DNA of 64,000 bases from Streptomyces sp. JH14 (GCF_029428675.1 NZ_JAJNEL010000001.1:5518001-5582000), one strand, 5' to 3'; positions 18,350 through 28,040 are shown, numbered from the stretch's first letter. Made by a program: numbers and translations. The notes: a model not told the origin generated them from the sequence alone.

Positions 18350-18782
18350 GTCGCCTCTTCTCTAGCTCGACGAGCTGTCGTACCAGGGTCAACATCCAAC
18401 CAGGCCGAAAACGTTCCCGCTCGTGGCTTTTCTTCGAAACTTCTTCTCAAAATGGCTGTCTGTTGCCGGTTGGCGGCGAATGTGCCGTTGCGGAGCGCTA
18501 CGGTTTCGCGTTGCTTGTCTTGGTCGGTCCCTCCGGCCGGCTTGCCGGTTTGTTCATGAGGACGTGCCCGGAGCCTAAATGGTTCATGCCTCGAAGGGAA
18601 CGTGATGTGCGCGTCACTCGATCGAGGGATCGAACGCGTATGCGAGGCTGGACTACTGTAAGCATTCCCCGAGGGTGGCGTTACAACCGCTCTACCAGGC
18701 CTCGGTAGGCTCTCAGCGGCTACCGAAGCCGAGCCCGCCACCCACTCGGGCCCCATGTGAAATTCAGCGAGGAGCGAACCGC
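18350..18782. promoter_or_regulatory. divergent promoter region between DUF7455 and parE
   Basis: No gene seen. The best parE promoter candidate is TCGAAC (18630-18635), an 18-nt spacer, and TACTGT (18654-18659). The middle (about 18425-18460) is unusually AT-rich for this genome. No confident LexA box. Confidence 0.35.
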
Positions 18783-20903
18783 GTGACCGCCGATACGTCC
18801 GTGCCGTCCACTGCGCTGCTGACCGGAGCAGACCGGGACGGCTCCAACTACACCGCGCGGCACCTTCTCGTACTCGAGGGGCTCGAGGCGGTGCGCAAGC
18901 GCCCCGGTATGTACATCGGGTCGACCGACAGCCGCGGCCTCATGCACTGCCTCTGGGAGATCATCGACAACTCGGTCGACGAGGCTCTCGGCGGCTACTG
19001 CGATCACATCGAGGTCATTCTCCACGACGACAACTCCGTCGAGGTCCGGGACAACGGCCGCGGCATCCCTGTCGACGTGGAGCCCAAGACCGGCCTGTCC
19101 GGCGTCGAAGTCGTGATGACCAAGCTGCATGCCGGCGGCAAGTTCGGCGGTGGCTCGTACGCCGCGTCCGGCGGTCTGCACGGCGTGGGCGCCTCCGTCG
19201 TCAACGCGCTCTCGGCCCGGCTCGACGTCGAGGTCGACCGCAACAGCGCGACCCACTCGATCAGCTTCCGGCGCGGCGTTCCGGGCATCTTCACCGAACA
19301 GGGGCCGGACAGCCCGTTCGACCCGGCCAACGGCCTGCGCAAGGGTAAGCGGGTGCCGAAGGTGCGCACCGGCACCCGGGTGCGTTACTGGGCGGACCGG
19401 CAGATCTTCCTCAAGGACGCCAAGCTCAGCCTCGAGACGCTCTACCAGCGGGCGCGGCAGACGGCGTTCCTCGTCCCCGGCCTCACGATCGTCGTCCGCG
19501 ACGAGCGCGGTCTCGAGGGTGAGGGCAAGACCGAGGAGACGTTCCGCTTCGACGGCGGGATCAGCGAGTTCTGCGACTACCTGGCGCAGGACAAGGCCGT
19601 GTGCGACGTACTGAGGCTGTCCGGGCAGGGCAGTTTCAAGGAGACCGTGCCGGTCCTGGACGAGCGCGGTCACATGACGGCGACCGAGGTCACCCGTGAG
19701 CTCGTCGTCGACATCGCCATGCGCTGGGGCACCGGGTACGACACCAACCTCAAGTCGTTCGTCAACATCATCGCCACCCCCAAGGGCGGCACCCACGTGA
19801 CCGGATTCGAACGATCCGTGACCAAGACGGTCAACGAGGTGCTGCGTTCCGCGAAACTGCTGCGCGTCGCCGAGGACGACATCGTCAAGGACGATGCCCT
19901 GGAGGGGCTCACCGCGGTCGTCACCGTACGGCTGGCGGAACCGCAGTTCGAAGGCCAGACCAAGGAGGTGCTGGGCACCTCGGCGGCCAACCGGATCGTC
20001 GCAAATGTCGTGGCCAAGGAGCTCAAGGCCTTCCTGACCTCCACCAAGCGCGATGCCAAGGCGCAGGCCAGGGCGGTCCTGGACAAGGCGGTGGCGGCCG
20101 CGCGGACCCGTATCGCGGCCCGTCAGCACAAGGACGCACAGCGCCGCAAGACAGCGCTGGAGTCCTCCTCGCTGCCTGCCAAGCTCGCGGACTGCCGCAG
20201 CGACGACGTCGAGCGCAGTGAGCTCTTCATCGTGGAGGGAGACTCCGCGCTCGGTACGGCGAAGCTGGCGCGGAACAGCGAGTTCCAGGCACTGCTGCCG
20301 ATCCGGGGCAAGATCCTCAATGTCCAGAAGGCGTCCGTCTCGGACATGCTGAAGAACGCCGAGTGCGGCGCGATCATCCAGGTCATAGGGGCCGGCTCGG
20401 GGCGGACCTTCGACATCGACGCCGCCCGCTACGGCAAGATCGTCCTGCTGGTGGACGCCGATGTCGACGGCGCGCACATCCGCATTCTGCTGCTCACGCT
20501 GTTCCAGCGGTACATGCGGCCCATGGTCGAGGCGGGACGTGTCTTCGCCGCGGTGCCCCCGTTGCACCGGATCGAGCTGGTCCAGCCCAAGAAGGGCCAG
20601 GACAAGTACATCTACACGTACTCGGACGGCGAGCTGCGCCAGACGCTGCTGGAGCTGCAGCGCAAGAACGTCCGGTACAAGGACTCGATCCAGCGCTACA
20701 AGGGCCTCGGTGAGATGGACGCCGATCAGCTGGCCGAGACCACCATGGATCCGCGCCACCGTACGTTGCGGCGGATCAACATCGGCGACCTGGAATCGTC
20801 CGAGCAGGTGTTCGACCTGCTGATGGGCAACGAGGTGGCACCCCGCAAGGAGTTCATCACCAGTTCGGCGGCCACGCTGGACCGCTCCCGCATCGACGCA
20901 TGA
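18783..20903 (+). CDS. parE: DNA topoisomerase IV subunit B (GyrB2/ParE)
   Basis: 706 residues. GHKL ATPase motifs NSVDEALGG, DNGRGIPV and GGLHGVGASVVNALS, the transducer domain, then TOPRIM with EGDSALGTAKLARNSEFQALLP and DADVDGAH. GTG 18783 has GAGGAG 9 nt upstream. It pairs with the parC-type gene at 32846-35296 to decatenate chromosomes; Streptomyces also has a separate gyrAB elsewhere. I assign ParE rather than GyrB from its position next to hrdB and from the matching ParC in the same window. Confidence 0.92.
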   Translation: MTADTSVPSTALLTGADRDGSNYTARHLLVLEGLEAVRKRPGMYIGSTDSRGLMHCLWEIIDNSVDEALGGYCDHIEVILHDDNSVEVRDNGRGIPVDVEPKTGLSGVEVVMTKLHAGGKFGGGSYAASGGLHGVGASVVNALSARLDVEVDRNSATHSISFRRGVPGIFTEQGPDSPFDPANGLRKGKRVPKVRTGTRVRYWADRQIFLKDAKLSLETLYQRARQTAFLVPGLTIVVRDERGLEGEGKTEETFRFDGGISEFCDYLAQDKAVCDVLRLSGQGSFKETVPVLDERGHMTATEVTRELVVDIAMRWGTGYDTNLKSFVNIIATPKGGTHVTGFERSVTKTVNEVLRSAKLLRVAEDDIVKDDALEGLTAVVTVRLAEPQFEGQTKEVLGTSAANRIVANVVAKELKAFLTSTKRDAKAQARAVLDKAVAAARTRIAARQHKDAQRRKTALESSSLPAKLADCRSDDVERSELFIVEGDSALGTAKLARNSEFQALLPIRGKILNVQKASVSDMLKNAECGAIIQVIGAGSGRTFDIDAARYGKIVLLVDADVDGAHIRILLLTLFQRYMRPMVEAGRVFAAVPPLHRIELVQPKKGQDKYIYTYSDGELRQTLLELQRKNVRYKDSIQRYKGLGEMDADQLAETTMDPRHRTLRRINIGDLESSEQVFDLLMGNEVAPRKEFITSSAATLDRSRIDA

Positions 20904-20909
20904 CCGGCG

Positions 20910-20943
20910 GCCGCTGTCTCCACCCGTGGGTGCAGACAGCGGC
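20910..20943 (+). terminator. hairpin terminator after parE
   Basis: A 10-bp stem gccgctgtct/agacagcggc with a 14-nt loop that itself has a short repeat, beginning 6 nt after the stop. Confidence 0.7.
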
Positions 20944-21035
20944 TCCACCCGCGATCAACCCCTGAGCCGATCCCCTGGCCCGGTCCGCTCCGTAGCGTCG
21001 AAGGCGATGATCCTTCCCGCGCTTCGGAGGCACCC

Positions 21036-21551
21036 ATGTCCGGGCTCAACGCCCTGGTGATCGTTGCTGTCGTCGCTTTCGTCGTGGTCCGCCAGTGTTC
21101 GGCACGGCGGATCTCCGACGACCGGCGCTGGTGGATTCTGCCGGCGATCCTGCTTCTCATGTCCCTGCGCGAGCCCGGACTGATCGACCCGCACCGCGAG
21201 GCGCTGTCGGCCGTGGCCCTCGGCGTCGAACTGGTGGTGGGGCTGGTCACCGGCGCCGGCTGGGGCTGGACGGTCCGGCTGTGGCGCGAGCCGGACGGCT
21301 CACTGTGGAGCCGGGGCACCAAGGCGACGGTCCTCGTCTGGACGGGGGGTCTGGTGCTGCGAGCCTTTCTGTACGGGGCGGCTCGCCTGATGGGCATACA
21401 TCAGGGCACCGGCGCCCTGATGGCCGCTCTTGCGCTGACCCTGCTGCTGCGCGGTGGTGTGACGACTTGGCGGGCCCGGCAGGCGGCTCCCGCGTACGGT
21501 GGTGCTGCCGACGGCATGCCGTCGTCGCCGCCGCGGAAGGAGCGTGTGTGA
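21036..21551 (+). CDS. small integral membrane protein (DUF1453-like)
   Basis: 171 residues with about four transmembrane segments (5-20, 33-43, 58-80 and 95-150 broadly), short charged loops, and a Pro/Arg-rich tail. It overlaps the sensor kinase gene by 4 nt (GTGTGA), so it may belong to that signalling unit. The DUF1453/CcdC-like similarity is a guess from general appearance; function unknown. Confidence 0.75.
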   Translation: MSGLNALVIVAVVAFVVVRQCSARRISDDRRWWILPAILLLMSLREPGLIDPHREALSAVALGVELVVGLVTGAGWGWTVRLWREPDGSLWSRGTKATVLVWTGGLVLRAFLYGAARLMGIHQGTGALMAALALTLLLRGGVTTWRARQAAPAYGGAADGMPSSPPRKERV

Positions 21552-22711
21552 CACGCGCTGCCTGGACGAGCTGGCCGTCCCGGGAGGCTCTCTCGGCCCG
21601 GGACCGCACCCGACCCCGGGCGGCCGTCGCCTGGTCCGTCCGCGTCGGCGTGCTGACTCTCATGCTCTGGGGCACCTTCTCCAGCGGCAGGTTCGGTCCG
21701 TGGGAGATCGCGGTCGGCCTGCTGGGCGTGGCCGCATGCGCCTGGGCGGGGTGGGCGTTCTTCAGGACCAGCCTGGAGCACCGGCTGTGGCCGTCGCTGG
21801 GGCTCCTGGCGCTGCTGATGGCGGCGGCCGTCGGGGCGCAGCAGGCCGGTGCTGCTGTGCCTGCCGTGGTTCTGTGGTGCGGCTGTGCGGTCACGGCCAT
21901 GGAGCGCCTGCCGCTCTCGGCGGGTGTTCCCGCCACCGTCGTCGCGCTCACCGCGTACGCCGCGGTCAACACCGAGGGGTGGATGACGACGGCGGTGACC
22001 ACGGTGGGGCTCTGCCTTGCGGGGTACGTGCTCCGGCTGGATGCCGAGGCCCGCGGCAGCGCCCAGCGACTCCTTGCGCAGGAGCGGGCCGCCAGGGTGG
22101 CCGAAGCCGAATCGGCGGCGCTGGGCGAGCGCTCCAGGATCGCCCGCGAGATCCATGACGTGCTCGCGCACAGCCTCTCCGCGCAGTTGGTGCATCTGGA
22201 GGCGGCCCGTCTGCTCATTGAGAGGGAGCCTTCGGGGGAGTTCCGGGACCAGGTGCTGGAGCGGGTGGTGGCGGCCCGTTCCATGGCGCGCGAGGGGCTC
22301 GCGGAGACCCGGCAGGCACTCTCCGCCCTGCGCGGGGAGGTCACCCCGGTGGAGGAGTACCTGAGACAGCTGGTGGCTGCGGAGCCGGGGGAGGTGACCG
22401 TCACCGGGAAGCAGCGCCCGCTGACGGCCGAGGCATCGCAGGCGGTCCGGCGGGTGGCGCAGGAGGCGCTGACCAATGTGCGCAAGCACGCGCCAGGTGC
22501 CGCTGTCCTCGTGCGGCTCGAGTATCTGCCGGACGAGGTCGCCCTGGAGGTCAGGGACCGTGGTGGCTGCCGGTCCGTGGACGAGCTCGCTGTCAGTGGC
22601 TCCGGCTACGGTCTGTTGGGGATGCGGGAACGTGCCGAGCTGCTCGGCGGGACGCTGGAGGCCGGCCCGGGTGAGGAGGGCTTCGTGGTGAGTCTGCGGG
22701 TACCCGCGTGA
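21548..22711 (+). CDS. two-component sensor histidine kinase (NarL-type, HisKA_3)
   Basis: 387 residues. About five N-terminal transmembrane segments (30-160), then a coiled-coil and the HisKA_3 box ERSRIAREIHDVLAHSLSAQL with the phospho-acceptor His203. The HATPase domain has EALTNVRKHAPG and GYGLLGMRERAELLGG. It overlaps the membrane protein upstream and the response regulator downstream by 4 nt each, so all three are co-translated. The short extracytoplasmic loops suggest membrane-embedded sensing. Signal unknown. Confidence 0.88.
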   Translation: MTRAAWTSWPSREALSARDRTRPRAAVAWSVRVGVLTLMLWGTFSSGRFGPWEIAVGLLGVAACAWAGWAFFRTSLEHRLWPSLGLLALLMAAAVGAQQAGAAVPAVVLWCGCAVTAMERLPLSAGVPATVVALTAYAAVNTEGWMTTAVTTVGLCLAGYVLRLDAEARGSAQRLLAQERAARVAEAESAALGERSRIAREIHDVLAHSLSAQLVHLEAARLLIEREPSGEFRDQVLERVVAARSMAREGLAETRQALSALRGEVTPVEEYLRQLVAAEPGEVTVTGKQRPLTAEASQAVRRVAQEALTNVRKHAPGAAVLVRLEYLPDEVALEVRDRGGCRSVDELAVSGSGYGLLGMRERAELLGGTLEAGPGEEGFVVSLRVPA

Positions 22712-23388
22712 GCGCGCGGGTCGTGGTCGCCGACGATCAGTCGGTGGTGCGCGAGGGAATCGTGATGCTGCTGGGACTGCTGCCCGGAATCGAGGTGGTG
22801 GGATCGGCGAAGGACGGGGAAGAGGCCGTCGCACTCGTCGCCGAGAAGGCCCCGGACGTGGTCCTGATGGACCTCCGCATGCCGCGCTGCGACGGAGTGG
22901 AGGCGACCCGGCGGATCCGCGCGGACCATCCGAACACCCAGGTGGTGGTGCTCACGACGTTCGCGGAGGACGACTCGCTCTTCCCCGCGCTGCAGGCGGG
23001 CGCCCGTGGATATCTCACCAAGGACGCCGGGGGCGAGGAGATCGCGCGGGCGATCCAGGCCGTGCTGTCGGGCGAGGCCGGATTCTCGCCCACGGTGCAG
23101 CGGCGGTTGCTGGAGCGGGTCACCACGGCACCCGCGCCGGCCGGACCGCGGGCCGCCGAGTCGCTGCTGCCCGACGGCCTCACGCCCCGTGAGGCGGAAG
23201 TGCTCGTCCTGATCGCCGACGGACTGTCGAATCCGGAGATCGCCCGCACGCTGCACATCTCGCAGGCCACCGTGAAGAGTCACATCAACAATCTCTTCGC
23301 CAAAGCCGGACTACGCGACAGGGCACAAGCTGTGCGCTATGCGTACGTTCGGGGTCTCGCACACCCGCCCGGGACATCCTTCACCTGA
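22708..23388 (+). CDS. response regulator, NarL/LuxR type
   Basis: 226 residues. The receiver domain has the acidic pair at 9-10, Asp55 (VVLMDLRMP) and Lys in YLTKDAG. The LuxR helix-turn-helix is at about 160-215 (LTPREAEVLVLIADGLSNPEIARTL). GTG 22708 overlaps the kinase stop (GTGA). Cognate of the adjacent kinase by position. Confidence 0.9.
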   Translation: MSARVVVADDQSVVREGIVMLLGLLPGIEVVGSAKDGEEAVALVAEKAPDVVLMDLRMPRCDGVEATRRIRADHPNTQVVVLTTFAEDDSLFPALQAGARGYLTKDAGGEEIARAIQAVLSGEAGFSPTVQRRLLERVTTAPAPAGPRAAESLLPDGLTPREAEVLVLIADGLSNPEIARTLHISQATVKSHINNLFAKAGLRDRAQAVRYAYVRGLAHPPGTSFT

Positions 23389-23486
23389 TGAGGTGAAGTG
23401 GGCCAAATGAAGTGCCCGAGATCTTCCCGATCTGCCCATTCTTGAGTACGCGGCCGAAGTGGTCCGTGGACAAGGGGAGTTGTTCG

Positions 23487-23963
23487 GTGGAGAAGGAAGC
23501 AGGGCGCGAGGCCGCGGCGACGCGACTCGACGACCCGTGGTACGACGCGCTGGCCTCCGGATGGGGCGAGTTGGACGGCACGGGGGGCTTCGTTCCCGCC
23601 GGGCCACCCGGCCCGGTGGCCCCGCCGCGCGGCCACAGCGCAGCCGACGTCTATCTGGAGGTGCAGCGCAGCGACGCCTTCCAGGAAGTGCGCCGCCGGT
23701 ACCGGCGGTTCGTCGTGCCCGCCACCCTCGCCTTCCTCGTCTGGTACCTCGCCTATGTCGTCGCGGCGATCACCGCACCCGGGCTGATGGCCCGTCCGGT
23801 GACCGGTGCCGTCAATGTGGCGATGGTCGCGGGGCTCGGACAGTTCCTCACGACGTTCCTGCTCACCGGGGCGTACGCACGTCATGCGCGGCTGCGCAGG
23901 GACCGGGCCGCGCTCGATCTGCGCTGGGACACTCAGGAAATGACGCGGGGGATCGGGCGTTGA
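23487..23963 (+). CDS. DUF485 membrane protein, partner of the symporter
   Basis: 158 residues. The DUF485 core is seen from VQRSDAFQEVRRRYRRFV through two transmembrane helices (about 80-100 and 112-135). In enterobacteria the DUF485 protein YjcH is encoded before the acetate permease ActP; here the same arrangement holds and the stop codon overlaps the symporter start. GTG 23487 follows GGGGAG; the first ~60 residues are Gly/Pro-rich and cytoplasmic. Confidence 0.85.
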   Translation: MEKEAGREAAATRLDDPWYDALASGWGELDGTGGFVPAGPPGPVAPPRGHSAADVYLEVQRSDAFQEVRRRYRRFVVPATLAFLVWYLAYVVAAITAPGLMARPVTGAVNVAMVAGLGQFLTTFLLTGAYARHARLRRDRAALDLRWDTQEMTRGIGR

Positions 23964-25552
23964 ACGGCAACCACCAGACCCTGGCCATGCTGCTGTTCAG
24001 CGCGTTCATCGTGGTGACGCTTGCCATCACCACCTGGGTGAGCCGCAACCGGCACGGCTCGGCGGAGGAGTTCTACGCGGGCGGCCGGCTCTTCTCCCCC
24101 ATGGAGAACGGTTTCGCTATCGCCGGCGACTACATGTCGGCCGCATCCTTCCTCGGCATCTCCGGCCTGATCGCCCTCTTCGGCTACGACGGCATGCTCT
24201 ATTCGGTCGGCTTCCTCGTCGCCTGGCTCGTCGTCCTGCTGCTCGTCGCCGAACTCGTACGCAACTGCGGCCGGTTCACCCTCGCCGATGTGGTGGCGGC
24301 GCGGATGGCGGAACGCCCGGTGCGGATCGCGGCGGGCACCTCCTCGGTCACCGTCTCGGTGCTCTATCTGGTGGCGCAGATGGTGGGTGCGGGCAGCCTG
24401 GTCGCCCTGCTGCTCGGTGGTACGAGCAGCGCCGCCCGCTCCTGGACCGTCATCGGGGTCGGTGCGCTCATGGTGATCTACGTGTCCCTCGGCGGGATGC
24501 GCGCCACGACCTGGATCCAGATCGTCAAGGCCGTCCTGCTGATGGCGGGCGCGACCGTGCTCACCGTGCTCGTCCTGGTCCACTTCCACGGCAACGTCAA
24601 CACTCTGCTCAACTCCGCAGCCGAACGGAGCGGTCACGGGGCGAAGTTCCTGGCGCCCGGTCTCAGATACGGCGGGAGCTGGACCGCGCGCTTCGACTTC
24701 ATCAGCCTGGGTCTCGCCCTGGTGCTCGGCACGGCGGGCCTGCCGCACATCCTGTCCCGCTTCTACACCGTGCCCACCGCCCGCGCCGCCCGCCGCTCGG
24801 TCGTCTGGTCCATCGGACTCATCGGCGGCTTCTACCTGATGACGATCGTGCTCGGCTTCGGCGCGGCGGCCCTGGTCGGCTCGGCGGACGTACGGGCGTC
24901 GAGTCCGGCCGGGAACACGGCCGTTCCGCTGCTGGCGATGGTGCTCGGCGGCGGCGACGGTTCCACCGGAGGGACGATCCTGTTCGCCGTGGTCGCCGCC
25001 GTGGCCTTCGCGACCATCCTTGCCGTCGTCGCCGGGATCACGCTCGCCTCGTCCGCATCCGTGGCCCACGATCTCTATGCCTCGCTCAGACGTCCGGGGC
25101 GCAAGCAGCACAGCGAGGTCGCCGTGGCCCGGGCCGCCGCGGCCGTGATCGGGGCGGCCGCCATCGCGCTCGGCCTCGTCGCCCAGAATCTGAACGTGGC
25201 GTTCCTGGTGGGACTCGCCTTCGCCGTCGCCGCCTCGGCCAATCTGCCGGTGCTGCTCTACTCGCTGTTCTGGCGGGACTTCACCACGCGCGGCGCGGTC
25301 TGGTCGGTCTACGGCGGGCTGATCCCCGCGGTGCTGCTGGTGCTGTTCTCACCGGTTGTCTCCGGCAGCCCCAGCTCGCTCTTCCCGGGGGTGGACCTCC
25401 AGGTCTTCCCGCTGGAGAACCCGGGCCTGGTCTCCATCCCGCTCGGCTTCCTGGCCGGCTGGATCGGTACGGTCACCTCGGCCGAACCACCGGACGCCGC
25501 CAAACACGCGGAGACCGAGGTCCGGGCGCTCACCGGGGCCGGTGCCGTGTAG
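23960..25552 (+). CDS. sodium:solute symporter, ActP/MctC-like monocarboxylate (acetate) transporter
   Basis: 530 residues with about 13 transmembrane helices. Signature SSS features: EEFYAGGRLFSPMENGFAIAGDYMSAASFLGISG near the N-terminus and LGGMRATTWIQIVKAV in the middle. That segment and the DUF485 partner place it with acetate/monocarboxylate permeases. The start is TTG at 23960, overlapping the upstream stop (TTGA). A CitA/DpiA-type two-component system lies convergently downstream and may control it. Confidence 0.88.
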   Translation: MNGNHQTLAMLLFSAFIVVTLAITTWVSRNRHGSAEEFYAGGRLFSPMENGFAIAGDYMSAASFLGISGLIALFGYDGMLYSVGFLVAWLVVLLLVAELVRNCGRFTLADVVAARMAERPVRIAAGTSSVTVSVLYLVAQMVGAGSLVALLLGGTSSAARSWTVIGVGALMVIYVSLGGMRATTWIQIVKAVLLMAGATVLTVLVLVHFHGNVNTLLNSAAERSGHGAKFLAPGLRYGGSWTARFDFISLGLALVLGTAGLPHILSRFYTVPTARAARRSVVWSIGLIGGFYLMTIVLGFGAAALVGSADVRASSPAGNTAVPLLAMVLGGGDGSTGGTILFAVVAAVAFATILAVVAGITLASSASVAHDLYASLRRPGRKQHSEVAVARAAAAVIGAAAIALGLVAQNLNVAFLVGLAFAVAASANLPVLLYSLFWRDFTTRGAVWSVYGGLIPAVLLVLFSPVVSGSPSSLFPGVDLQVFPLENPGLVSIPLGFLAGWIGTVTSAEPPDAAKHAETEVRALTGAGAV

Positions 25553-25601
25553 CGGGACGCGCGTCCCAAGTGTCGATGGCTCCTGTGCAGCGGGACGTGT
25601 G

Positions 25602-26279
25602 TCACGCTCCGGCGGCCCAGGTGTACCGGTGTTCCGGGCGGCCCGTCTCGCCGTACCGCAGAGTCAGCCGCACCCGGCCGGTCCGCTCCAGCAGCTTCAG
25701 ATAACGCTGGGCCGTCTGCCGGCTCATTCCGGCGCTCTCCGCGATCTCCTGCGCGGAGAGCGGCCCCTCGGCGTCCCGGAGCGCCTGGCGGACCAGCTCC
25801 GCCGTGGTCGGCGAGTGGCCCTTGGGCAGACCGGGTTCGTCCGCTGCCCACAGGCCGCCGAAGAGCCGGTCGACGTCACCCTGTTCGGCCTCGCCGCCGC
25901 CCGACAGGGTGCGGTGCAGCGCCGCGTACGCCTCCAGCTTGGTACGCAGCCCGGCGTACGTGAACGGCTTCACCACGTACTGGAGTGCGCCGTGACGCAT
26001 GGCCTCCTGGACGGTGGCGACGTCGCGCGCCGCCGTCACCATGATCACGTCGGTACGGTGGCCGAGCCTGCGCAGTTCACGGACCACGGCCAGGCCGTTG
26101 CGGTCGGGCATGTAGTGGTCCAGCAGGACGAGGTCGACGTGCTGTGACTCGACCGCGGTGAGGGCCTCGGCGGCGCTGTGTGCCTGTGCGGCCACCCGGA
26201 AGCCGGGCACCTTGGCGACGTAGGCCGAGTTGACCCGCGCGACCCGGATGTCGTCGTCGACGACCAGGACGTCGATCAC
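25602..26279 (-). CDS. response regulator, DpiA/CitB/DctR-type
   Basis: 225 residues. Receiver with Asp54 (VLLDHYMPDRNG) and Lys in VVKPFTYAGL, a linker, and a C-terminal helix-turn-helix of the DpiA/CitT type (LSAQEIAESAGMSRQTAQRYLKLLERTGRV). Starts GTG 26279 and overlaps the kinase stop by 4 nt; AGGAGAA precedes it. Such systems activate transport of C4-dicarboxylates, citrate or related acids, which suits the symporter next to it (inference). Confidence 0.88.
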   Translation of the reverse strand: MIDVLVVDDDIRVARVNSAYVAKVPGFRVAAQAHSAAEALTAVESQHVDLVLLDHYMPDRNGLAVVRELRRLGHRTDVIMVTAARDVATVQEAMRHGALQYVVKPFTYAGLRTKLEAYAALHRTLSGGGEAEQGDVDRLFGGLWAADEPGLPKGHSPTTAELVRQALRDAEGPLSAQEIAESAGMSRQTAQRYLKLLERTGRVRLTLRYGETGRPEHRYTWAAGA

Positions 26280-27946
26280 TGGACTTCTCCTACGATGCTC
26301 GGCTCCGGACGGGCTGCTGCCGTCAGATTCGGTTCGGCGAGGGCCTCCGGCAGTACGACGGTGAATTCGGCGCCGCCCTCCGCCGCCGAGTCGACCGTGG
26401 CGCTGCCGCCCTGCCGTTCGGCCAGGCGCCGTACCAGGGCGAGCCCCAGACCGCGTTTGCCGTGCGCCGGGAGCTCCTTGGTCGACCAGCCCTCCGTGAA
26501 GATCGACTCGTGGTGTTCGGGAGGGACGCCGGGGCCGCTGTCGCGGACCCGGAGCACCACCGTGCGGCCGTCCGTCCGCAGCCCCACCTCGATCACGGCG
26601 CCGTTCGATCCGGCCGCCGCGTCCAAGGCGTTGTCGACGAGATTGCCGACGACCGTGACGAGCCCGCGCGCGTCCACCAGCCGGTCCGGGAGGAGTGTGC
26701 CGGACGCGATGCGCAGTGCGACGCCGCGCTCCGCAGCGACCGTCGCCTTGCCGACCAGCAGGGCCGCGAGCAGCGGGTCATGGACCTTCTCGGTGACCTG
26801 CTCGGCGGTGGCCCGGTGGCCGCCGACCACCTCCGTGACGAACTCCATCGCGTCCTCGTGCATCTCCAGCTCCAGCAGCCCCAGGAGGGTGTGCAGCCGA
26901 TTGGCGTGTTCGTGGTCCTGGGCGCGCAGAGCGTCGATGAGACCACGGGTGGAGTCGAGTTCGCGGCCGAGGTGCTCCAGTTCGGTGCGGTCGCGGAGGG
27001 TGGCGACCGCACCGCCGTCAGCGGTCGGCATCCGGTTGGCCAGCAGCACGCGGCTGCCCCGCACGGTGAGCAGGTCGTCGCCCACCACCCGGCCCGTCAG
27101 CACATCCGTGGTGCGGCCCGGGCCGAGGACCTCGTCGAGCGGGCGGCCCGCGGCATCGGGGCCCAGCCCGAGCAGTCGCTGCGCCTCGTCGTTGAGGAGC
27201 CGGATGCGTCCCGTCCGGTCGAGGGCGACGACGCCTTCCCGGATGCTGTGCAGCATCGCCTCGCGCTCGGCCAGCAGCGCCGAGATGTCGGAGAAGGCCA
27301 GGTCATGGGTCTGCCGCTGGATACGGCGGGAGATCAGCCAGGCGGCGAGTGCCCCGACCGCCAGCGCCCCGCCCGCGTAGGCGAGCAGTCCGGGGATCGC
27401 CGCAAGGAGCCGGGCGCGGACGCTGTCGTACGCGATACCGACCGAGACCGCGCCGACGATGTGGCCCGAACCGTCGCGGAGCGGCACCTTGCCACGGGCC
27501 GAGCGGCCGAGCGTGCCGCTGTCGATCCCCACGACCTCGCCGCCCGCGAGCGCCTCACTGGGGTCGGTGGAGACGACCTTGCCGATCCGGCCGGTGTCGG
27601 GGTGCGACCAGCGGACCCCACGCCGGTCCATGACGACGACGTACTCCGCACCGGTGGACCGCCGGATCCGCTCGGCGGCCGACTGCACGGGCCCGCCGGC
27701 GGCGGGAGCCGTGGCGAGCAGGGACGCGGTGATCTGAGGCTGGGCCGCCGCGCTCTGTGCGATGGCGAGCGCACGGTGCATCGCCTCGTCGTCGAGTTGT
27801 GCGCTGAGGGGTGCCAGAAACAGGCCGGTGGCGAGTACGGTGACGCCGGTGGCGATGGCGAGCTGGATCAGCAGCACCTGGGAGAAGACCCGCTGTGGCC
27901 AGCCGAGCCGTCGCGGCCTCCGGGGGGTGGGCGGTGGGGCGCTCAT
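26276..27946 (-). CDS. sensor histidine kinase, CitA/DcuS family
   Basis: 556 residues. A transmembrane helix (about 28-50), an extracytoplasmic PAS-like (sCache) domain to about 195, a second helix, a cytoplasmic PAS (about 235-325), then an SPOB_a-type dimer domain with DHEHANRLHTLLGLLELE (phospho-His near 343-345) and a HATPase domain (VGNLVDNALDAA, DSGPGVPPEHHESIFTEG, KRGLGLALVRRL). ATG 27946 has no ribosome site; a TACCTT hexamer ends 6 nt before it, so the mRNA may be leaderless. Ligand likely a small carboxylate, by family. Confidence 0.88.
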   Translation of the reverse strand: MSAPPPTPRRPRRLGWPQRVFSQVLLIQLAIATGVTVLATGLFLAPLSAQLDDEAMHRALAIAQSAAAQPQITASLLATAPAAGGPVQSAAERIRRSTGAEYVVVMDRRGVRWSHPDTGRIGKVVSTDPSEALAGGEVVGIDSGTLGRSARGKVPLRDGSGHIVGAVSVGIAYDSVRARLLAAIPGLLAYAGGALAVGALAAWLISRRIQRQTHDLAFSDISALLAEREAMLHSIREGVVALDRTGRIRLLNDEAQRLLGLGPDAAGRPLDEVLGPGRTTDVLTGRVVGDDLLTVRGSRVLLANRMPTADGGAVATLRDRTELEHLGRELDSTRGLIDALRAQDHEHANRLHTLLGLLELEMHEDAMEFVTEVVGGHRATAEQVTEKVHDPLLAALLVGKATVAAERGVALRIASGTLLPDRLVDARGLVTVVGNLVDNALDAAAGSNGAVIEVGLRTDGRTVVLRVRDSGPGVPPEHHESIFTEGWSTKELPAHGKRGLGLALVRRLAERQGGSATVDSAAEGGAEFTVVLPEALAEPNLTAAARPEPSIVGEVQ

Positions 27947-27952
27947 CGTATG

Positions 27953-28040
27953 AAGGTAGAGCGCATACCGGTGCTTTCCGAAATTCTTCCTGTTTCCCCT
28001 TCCACGCAATCCATTTGCGTTTCTTGCGCTAATCTTGCGT
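27953..28040. promoter_or_regulatory. divergent kinase/LacI promoters with LacI-type operator
   Basis: A 6-bp-arm inverted repeat, ACGCAA-tccat-TTGCGT (28004-28020), is followed by two more TTGCG copies (28024-28028 and 28035-28039). The lacI -10 candidate TAATCT (28030-28035) is 7 nt from ATG 28043 with no ribosome site. The kinase -10 candidate TACCTT is at 27953-27958 on the minus strand. The repeats flank the lacI -10, so LacI autoregulation is likely; the kinase could be co-regulated. Confidence 0.5.

Noticed and set aside
18628..18646. Possible LexA box (TCGAAC...GCGA) upstream of parE
   Set aside because: Only the left half matches TCGAAC-N4-GTTCGA; the right half does not.
18720..20948. 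A 742-codon open frame antisense to parE
   Set aside because: It is a GC-bias shadow of parE with no motif, no ribosome site and composition typical of an antisense frame.
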